Shown here piece after piece: positions 57,110 through 64,000 of a DNA stretch of 64,000 nt. The notes beneath the pieces are model-generated. The model saw nothing but the letters and a program-made list of their open reading frames with translations. It was not told where the DNA came from and searched no databases. How positions within the stretch are numbered: the first letter of the stretch is position 1; each line of letters starts with the position of its first letter. The DNA comes from Rhabdophis nuchalis. Its lineage: Eukaryota > Chordata > Lepidosauria > Squamata > Natricidae. The DNA lies in assembly GCA_039707465.1 (NCBI GenBank), contig CM077643.1, positions 44,148,605 to 44,212,604 of the forward strand, read 5' to 3'. The translations under genes and the position numbers were made by a program.

Positions 57110-57494
57110 AGGTAATCCTTAATCCTATTATTATAATTGAGTCCACAATTATGATCATAAATGATGGTAATCATTAAGGGTGATTTTTTTGTGGCAATTG
57201 GAAAGTGAACACGGTGGTCATTAAATCCATTGTTCACTTTGGGCTGTTTTTTTGTTGAAAACTGGAAACAAACAATGATGGCCAGTAAAACATGTCATAA
57301 ATTGTACTCCTGTGACTGTGGGATGCTGCAAACAACCCCAAATGTGAGATTTTGCTGAGCACTCAAAATATGGTCACGTGACTACATGACCTGCAAGTTC
57401 TGACTTGCTGTCAGAACTTCAAATCTGGGTCATAAGTATCTTGTTGGGTCTGTCAGAACTTTGAGTGATCTGGTCATATGTCAAGGTCTACCTG
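57110..57494. mobile_element. MITE, AGGTAGTCCT family (decayed)
   Basis: AGGTAATCCTTAATCC at the left and GTCAAGGTCTACCTG at the right are imperfect inverted repeats. The body has text such as CATAAATGATGG and GGATGCTGCAAACAACCCCA, shared with 61878-62241. No clear duplication. Confidence 0.55.
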
Positions 57495-57769
57495 TATGTC
57501 TGTTTAAGTTTACTTATTCTACTTTTTTCATTTGGTTACTTTTACTTTCTATTATTTCAGTTACTTGCACCTCAAGGTCTCTCTTCACTTTGGAAGTCTT
57601 GTGATAGTGAAATGGAGGCAAAATAGCAGTGAGCACATTTTTTTATGTTTTGGAAAGGTACACAGTTAATTCATGCTAACATTATCAATACTTTATCATT
57701 CAGTCACAGAGCACCAAATGATTTGTACATATGTTACACCTCTGACAACACAAGGAGCAATGTCTAAAG

Positions 57770-58668
57770 CAGTGATGGCAAACCTTTTTTGCCTTGGCTG
57801 CCAAAAGCAGTATTGCACATGTTCGCGTGCCCACTACCATAATTTAATGCAGGTGCAGTGACCCTGTGCATGTGCACATGACACGTACACACACACACAC
57901 CACTGGCTTTCACATGCACATAAGGCTTTCTTGGAGGCTGGGGAGGGCGAAAGACAGCTTCCCCTGCCACCCTGGAGACCAGAAATGGCCCATTTTCCGA
58001 CTTCCGATGGGCCCAGTAGGTCTGTTTTTCACCCTCCCCAGGCTCCAGAGGCTTTCTAGGAGTCTGGGGAGGGTGAAAACTGCCTCCCCTGCTACCCCGG
58101 AGGCCCGAAATGGCCCATTTTCTGACTTCCGGTGGGCCCGGTAGGTCTGTTTTTCACCCACTCCAGAGGCTTTCTAGGAGCCTGGGGAGGGCGAAAAACA
58201 GCCCAATATGCAAACCAGAAGTTCAGGAACGGACTTCCGGTTTGCGTGTTGGACTGTTTTTTGCCCTGAGGAGGCTTCAGAGCCTGAGGAGGAAAACGGG
58301 CCATTTCTGGCCTCCAGAGAGCCTCTGGGGTGGCAGGGGGAGGGAGAAAAATGGCTCAACAGGCAACCTGGAAGTCGGAAAACGGGCCATTTCTGGCCTC
58401 CAGAATGCCTCTGGGGGGCGGGGGAGGCCGTTTTCAGCAAACTTCTGGTTTGCGTGTTTCACAGAATTTCCGAACTTCCGGTTTGCATGTTTGGCGTTTT
58501 TCGCCCTCCGGAGGCTTCAGGGAAGCTTCCAGAGTGTGAAAATCAAGGCCGAAAATTAGCTGACCTGCGTGTGCACGCACGCTGCAGCTGACAGCATCAC
58601 CTTGTGTGCCTTCAGAAATGGTTCTGCATGCCACCTGTGGCACACATGCCATAGGTTCGCCATCACGG
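57770..58668. mobile_element. hAT-type MITE, CAGTGATGGC family, copy 4 (long)
   Basis: The ends CAGTGATGGCAAACCTTTTT and ATAGGTTCGCCATCACGG are inverted. The exact duplication GTCTAAAG flanks it (57762-57769, 58669-58676). At 899 bp it is more than twice as long as the copy at 51357 because a segment of about 124 bp (starting AGGTCTGTTTTTCACCC at 58018 and 58142) and related units are repeated inside. Confidence 0.92.
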
Positions 58669-58676
58669 GTCTAAAG

Positions 58677-58807
58677 CATGGTGTCAAACTCACTGTCAAG
58701 TTGCGGTAGCATGATGTTCCATGACATTTTTTCCCTTTGTGGAGCTGGGGTGGGCATGACCTGTGCATGACCCATCCAGCCCACGGGCTGCCAGTTTGAC
58801 ACCCCTA
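58677..58807. mobile_element. hAT-type MITE, GTGTCAAAC family, short copy
   Basis: CATGGTGTCAAAC at the left and GTTTGACACCCCTA at the right are inverted repeats. It begins directly after the right-hand GTCTAAAG of the previous element and is followed by a third GTCTAAAG (58808-58815). Confidence 0.85.
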
Positions 58808-59141
58808 GTCTAAAGGATGCGATCTGCTGTATAGCTTTCTGATTCACCTGTTATTTGGGGATGTGGTTATATCACAAAAAAGGCGGGATTTACAATTTTT
58901 GTCCTATGTTATTCTGGATTTTAAAAATGGGGGTGCGGGAGGGAATTTTAGTGGTAATGTTTTGAAGTGGTGGCAGGCTATAACGAGCTTGTGGGGCACA
59001 GGAATATGCAGCACATGCAGTTGTGGTTTAGCCAACTGGGGCTGGCAACTCAATGGTTAAGTGAAAGGTTTGCTAAATGAAAAATTATGTGACCACAATT
59101 GTACTTATGATTTTACCTTTACAGCTTTCTCCTTTTTTCCT

Positions 59142-59156
59142 CCCTCCCTCCCTCCC

Positions 59157-59207
<51 letters not shown>
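59142..59207. repeat. (CCTC)n(TTTC)n microsatellite
   Basis: About four CCTC units and about 13 TTTC units. Confidence 0.95.
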
Positions 59208-59516
59208 CAAAATCAAAATATGGCGCCAAATAGCTAAGTGGGCCCAAATGGCAGGGTATGTCTCCAGACTTTGATTCATGAAGAAGTTGGATAAAAGGGC
59301 AAATCTTATAGTCCTTTTCACCCACTCTCATGCTTTTTGGAATGCGCAGCTCAATGCTGGAATAATTATCAAGAAGAGAATTAATATTAGTATTGGAAAG
59401 GAAATGATTACAAGAAAATAAGCAGGAACCTATTGGGAATACACATCAAAAGGAAAGCACTAGAAACTCTGTAAACTGCCTAGGAGGCAAAAGAAAGCCT
59501 TCTGTGTGAAACTGAA

Positions 59517-59720
59517 TTGTGGTGTAGGAGTTAAAGCATCAGGCTAAATACTGAGAACTGGGAATTCTAATCATGCCTTTGGCACAAAGTCAGTTTGATA
59601 ATCATGGGCCAGTCACTTTCTCTCAGCCCTAGGAAGAAGGCAATGGCAAACCAGTTCCAAACTCTTGTGAAGAAAACTGCAGGGACTGCCAGCTTCTAAT
59701 CAACTAATAAATGTCACAGA
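59517..59720 (+). mobile_element. tRNA-derived SINE, Sauria-type (old)
   Basis: The head (GTGGTGTAGGAGTTAAAGCA) is a diverged tRNA-like sequence. The middle has GGGCCAGTCACTTTCTCTCA, then GAAGGCAATGGCAAACCAGT and AAGAAAACTGCAGGGAC, text typical of squamate SINEs with a Bov-B-related 3' half. Confidence 0.65.
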
Positions 59721-60527
59721 ACCAAGCTTGTGGTTAGCATATTTTAAGGGTTGACTGGGATGTAGAAAAAAGCAGGTCAGAAAGAAGCAGCTCATTTAGG
59801 CAGTATCCACTGGAGGTGAGGGAGAAAAGCATGTCAGGCACAGGATAACACCTACTAAATTACTGTGATGTAATTGATTGCGAGAGGGATACTGCAAAGG
59901 TCATAAATGCAGGTCACTGTAAAGGTCATAAATGCTACAAAATTAGTTTTTCCTCACCACTGTAATTTCAAATTCCTAGCAGAATTAAACAAGGACTACC
60001 TGTCCTTATATTAAGGCCAAACATAATGCTTAAGATTTTGTCTAATCAGACAGTTCCCATGAGCGCTATGCTGACTTCTGCTTGCAAGCAAGACAGCTTT
60101 TGCGAGGGGGAGTTGTGTTTGGATGCTGGGTCTGAACATAACAAATATCATTGAGATCACCCAGAATGGCCCCAAAAGCCGTTCTTCATGAGACGACCAT
60201 GGAAACTGCTATTTTTATGGTCTGCTTATGAATGGTGCTTACAACATCAAGCTCACACTCATAAAGCAGTCTACATTAGGTTTGACTGAGCCTTATATCT
60301 TAATAACTGTATCTATTTTTGTATATTGGAGAGATTAAGATCCTTCAAATTGGCAAGATTTTACTGTATTCCTCCTTAAAAGATGATGGTGTAAAATGGA
60401 TTTTAAAAGTTTTTAAAGCACATGATTTTTTTGAACTATGCAGCAAAAGAATACATGGATTGTGGAAAGTTAACAGTGGCTTAAGGGGCCACAGGGATTT
60501 GGAATTATAGTGTTGAATTGTTTAGAA
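59721..60527. other. Gene-free intronic sequence
   Basis: No gene or repeat family was recognised. Confidence 0.45.
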
Positions 60528-60662
60528 CAAGGGTCCCCAACCTTTGCAACTTTAAGTCTGAAAGACTTCAGCTCCCAGACTTCTCCAGCCAGCTTTGCTG
60601 GCTGGAGAATTCTGGGAGCTGAAGTCCTTCAGACTTAAAGTTGCAAATGTTGGGGACCCCTG
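60528..60662. mobile_element. hAT-type hairpin MITE, CAGGGGTCCCC family, copy 2
   Basis: CAAGGGTCCCCAACCTTTGC mirrors GCAAATGTTGGGGACCCCTG, and the arms pair almost to the centre. The exact duplication GTTTAGAA flanks it (60520-60527, 60663-60670). Same family and length (135 bp) as 35353-35487. Confidence 0.93.
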
Positions 60663-61877
60663 GTTTAGAAGATATTTTTCATGGGGAAATTGAGATTTTT
60701 GCAGGGTTGGTTGGGTTTTTTTTTAATGATAAGGAGACCTTAAAGACTAGATACTAGAGCCAAAGGATAAGAGAAACAAAACAGAAATCTTTAGTGCAAA
60801 GTTTTGAATATCTCTCAGCCGAGCTTTTGGGCAGAATAAATCAAAAGCTTGATAAAATTGAGAAAACATGTTCTAATGAAGTTATAAAATAAGAACAGTG
60901 GATGTCTATATATAATTAATTTCAAGGATGATATAAATGTAATAAAAATGGATCTGATTGAGGTCTATCCCCTGGAGGAGAGAACAGATATTAACAAGGA
61001 AACTGATTTTGGCTAATTTGTTTCTCCTGAATATACATGAAAGCCCAATTAAGATTTGGAAATATGTTTTTAGCAATGACAAACAAAAGGATAACATTTA
61101 TTTATTGATACTAAGGAAATCTGTTAAAATCCTGAAGGTTTTTCACTGGAAAACACAGATGAGAAGCAAACTATCTGTGGGGCTTTGAAAGGGTTAATGA
61201 ATAAATGTAACAATTCAGGGAAGCTTTATAATATTGATTTGTTTGACTAAATTAAAAGAAGAAAATAGTTACAGTACATCTAGTTGCCCTTACTTTATTT
61301 TGCTGACAATGATTGATTGATGGTAGCATTTGGAATTTGGAATCTTTATCTAATACCATTACATTTTGATCCTATTGATTCTACTGTTCAGTCACTGAAT
61401 AATATGTAATCTCCATTGCTTTTGTCAAAATACTGCATGTAAAAGCTGAAGCAAGCAAGGTGGGAACCACAGTGCTCAAGCCAGATCCAACACTGAATAA
61501 ATATTGAGTAGGTGCCACATAATCTTCAAGCTGAGAAAAGAATGGCCCAAAATCTTATTAATTTGGAATGACTAAGTAAAAGGCTTAGGATTTAAACCTG
61601 TGACTAATAAGATTTATAGGACTTGATGTATGTGCTTGGGGAGACGCACATATGCATAACTTGATTTTTATTTCCAATAAATTCGAGAGTTTTATTGAAT
61701 TTATCGAATTCAATTCACTCCTGAATCGGCCTTTTTCACTTAGTAGGAAAACATTTTGTAGAACAAGTAATAATTTCCACCAGAGGACTCTCTCATATAT
61801 TTTTTTTGCAGTCTTTCTACAAGCCGTAACCAAACACTACTTAATACTTGCACATGTTTCTTGGTGCCTATTGAATT
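60663..61877. other. Gene-free AT-rich intronic sequence
   Basis: No gene or repeat family was recognised. Confidence 0.45.
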
Positions 61878-62241
61878 AAAGATAGTCCATGACTTAAGAA
61901 CCACAATTGAGCCCAAAAGATTTGCCCCATTTTACAACCTTTCTTGCCATAGTTGTTAAGTGAATCACTGCAGTTGTTATGTTAGTAACACAGTTGCTAA
62001 GTGAATCTGGGTTCCCCATTAACTGCTTGTCAGAAAGTTACAAAAGGTGATCACATGACTCCTGGATACTGCAACCATCATAAATATGAGTAAGTTCCCA
62101 AGCTTCTGAATTTTGATCACATGACCATGGGGATGCTGCAACAATCTCAAGTGTGAAAAATGGTCATAAGTCACTTTTTTTTATGCTGTTGTAACTTCAA
62201 TTGATCTCTAAATGAACTGTTGTAAGTTGAGGACTACCTGC
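61878..62241. mobile_element. MITE, AGGTAGTCCT family
   Basis: GATAGTCCATGACTTAAGAA at the left and TTGTAAGTTGAGGACTACCTG (ending at 62241) at the right are inverted repeats. The body repeats tracts such as GTTGTTAAGTGAATC and GATCACATGAC. The superfamily is not clear because no good duplication was found. Confidence 0.65.
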
Positions 62242-62787
62242 ATTTAATTTGGCTATAAAGTAAGTATATCAATTAAAAATAAAGGGAGCTAGAATACACC
62301 TTGCCTCAATCCCCTCTTGACAAGAATTTCCTTGGTGGTGTATCCTTGCACATTATACTACACGTTCATCTGCTAGGCAAGATAGGCAGCATAGAAATTT
62401 AACAATAAATACATCCAAAGGTTTTCATATATCTTGTCTACAAGAACAAATAAGCTTTAATCAGTTGGGGAAGAGCAGTTTCTGAACTAGTTTGAATGTA
62501 GAAATTAGAAAAGAAGCACATCTAAGATCAATAAATGCTATGAAAGAAGAACTAATTGCCTGATTGTGAATGTTTCATTTTTGTATGTAATTAACCGGGA
62601 GTTTTGTTTTTCATGCACCTAAATTAGATACATTATAAGTGTTTATATGCATGCTTGCTTATTAATAGGGCTTGTATGTAATTGTGATTAAAACAATAGT
62701 TAAAGGACATAGAATACATTATCATCCCATAAAAATTGGAGTCATGTTCAAAATCAACTTCCCTCCCCCCCAATCTATGATCTAGAA

Positions 62788-63661
62788 CAGTGGTTCTTAA
62801 CCTGGGCGATATTACCCCTCAGGGGGCGATTTTGTTTTTCGGGGGGCGATGGAACAAAAAGGGGCAATGCGGGGGCGAAGGAACAGAAGGGGGGCGATAT
62901 GGGGGCGATGGAGCAAGAGGTTTTGGGAACACTTTTGAGACTTTTCATACAGTAAACCGCTGTATATCTGTCATACAAAAGCATCAGATTACTTGCTATT
63001 AGTGGATTGAACTGTGTTTTAAAATGTTCCTTCAGGTAGCTTCAGTACAGAACACCGTACATATATGAATATGCATCGCTCATCTTCATGTGCGTTGTGC
63101 CGCAGCCTCTATCACTCTACCCATACAGTGGCGTGCCATTGGCCTTTTTACAGTGTGCATGAATATATATATTCCTCGAATCTTAATTTAGTTTCAGAGT
63201 TTTCGGCTTGAAATTCTTAGTTCCTGCATTGCAGTTTGTTCTTATGCCCTTTTTATATTTCTTTTTGCGTCTTAAAATTCACTTGTAATTAAATCATTAA
63301 ATGTTGCTGGTTTTTTCGGGCATTTCATTTTCTTGCAATTGAATTTTGTTTTCAGTGGTCATTGCATTTAAGTGTCATTGCATTAGCTGTAATACATGTA
63401 TCGCGAAGTTTGGGAGTAAAGTGATGAGTAGCATCAGAATTTTTCACATGGTTGAGATATCAGAGAAAGACTTGAAATAAATGATTTGCATCGATATGTC
63501 CTGATGACAATTTTAAAGAAAACAAAAAATGTGTTTGCATAAATCGAAGAATTATTTCCCTGTGTTGTGATTGAGAGGTTATGTGGGGGGGGGGGGGGGG
63601 GGGATGATAACTTCCTCAATGCTCAAGGGGGCGATTCTTTCAAAAAGGTTAAGAACCACTG
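62788..63661. mobile_element. hAT-type non-autonomous element, CAGTGGTTCTTAACC family
   Basis: The ends CAGTGGTTCTTAACCT and AGGTTAAGAACCACTG are perfect 16-bp inverted repeats. The flanks ATCTAGAA and ATATAGAT agree at 6 of 8. Just inside each end is a GGGGGCGAT-type motif, repeated several times at the left. At 874 bp the interior is long enough for old transposase remnants, but none was recognised. A G run lies at about 63585-63603. Confidence 0.85.
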
Positions 63662-64000
63662 ATATAGATGGATAATAAGAACCTATCCTATAAGAAGCTT
63701 AGTGAAACAACTACTTTAACTTCATCAGTTCTATAAATTTCCAGATCATGAACCATGAAAAGTTTAAAAATGGCAACCAGCACCTTAACTGTACCAAGAA
63801 GCTAGCTGACAATCAGTGCAGCTCTTGAAAAAGAGCTATTGGTGCCTCAACTCATTCATACATAAGCTACTGCATTCTGGGTGAACTCTAACCTCTGAAT
63901 GCTCTTCAAAGGCAGCCCCAAATACAGTGTCTTGCAAGATCATTTGAGAGGTGACCAAGGCATGAATGGCAATTAATAATGCCTCCAGTTCCAGAAAATC

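Larger units (their letters stand above)
53235..64000 (+). other. DDHD1: Intron 1 of the DDHD1 orthologue (to window end)
   Basis: The intron opens with the consensus donor GTAAGT at 53235-53240. No further DDHD1 exon was recognised downstream. It holds L2 remnants, MITEs, a SINE and microsatellites, listed separately. The stretch 53400-54830 has no recognised repeat, apart from a CA repeat near 53963-53978 and the exon-like piece at 54120-54164. Confidence 0.75.

Overview
The window looks like nuclear DNA of a squamate reptile, most likely a snake. The evidence is the repeat content: CR1 and L2 LINE copies, an R4/Dong-like LINE, tRNA-derived SINEs (some with a Bov-B-like tail), many short hAT-type MITEs, a Penelope-like element, a DIRS1-type retrotransposon and long microsatellites. 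There are no bacterial-type genes.

One host gene is recognisable. Positions 52241-53234 on the + strand hold the first coding exon of a DDHD1 (phosphatidic-acid-preferring phospholipase A1) orthologue. It sits in a CpG island with NRF1-type and ETS-type promoter motifs and ends at a consensus donor, GTAAGT, at 53235. Everything downstream to 64000 is read as intron 1. Everything upstream is gene-free sequence; if vertebrate synteny holds it is part of the gap between DDHD1 and BMP4.

Layout: 1-1127 L2 3' part; 2672-3356 CR1 carrying a hairpin MITE; 3841-4260 L2 tail; 6.0-6.6 kb SINE and hAT MITE; 10.0-12.7 kb hairpin repeat, SINEs, hAT MITE, an ORF1-only L1 relative and a CR1 tail; 14.3-15.9 kb hAT MITEs and L2; 17.5-20.4 kb 5'-truncated L2 (minus); 21.2-24.5 kb MITEs, SINE and L2 pieces; 24.8-25.85 kb R4-like LINE ends; 26.1-27.0 kb possible solo LTR and MITE; 28.26-32.98 kb near full-length L2 (minus) with a tandem-repeat 5' region; 33-36.3 kb microsatellites, SINEs and MITEs; 37.4-38.4 kb L2 tail and a Penelope-like element with an L1-type insertion; 39.4-41.6 kb SINE, CR1 and a second ORF1-only L1 relative; 44-45.1 kb Penelope-like terminal repeats; 45.10-51.15 kb DIRS1-type element (minus); 51.36-51.72 kb hAT MITE; 51.85-53.25 kb CpG island and DDHD1 exon 1; 53.2-64 kb intron with L2 remnants and MITEs.

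The most informative observations are: a DIRS1-type element whose internal complementary region exactly matches the joined ends of the element; two copies of an L1 relative that has ORF1 but no ORF2 (HAL1-like), both with exact target-site duplications; a tRNA-headed SINE with a CR1 tail; three copies of one 8-bp duplication flanking two different adjacent hAT MITEs; and a roughly 45-bp diverged copy of DDHD1 exon 1 inside intron 1. All retroelement reading frames seen here are broken.
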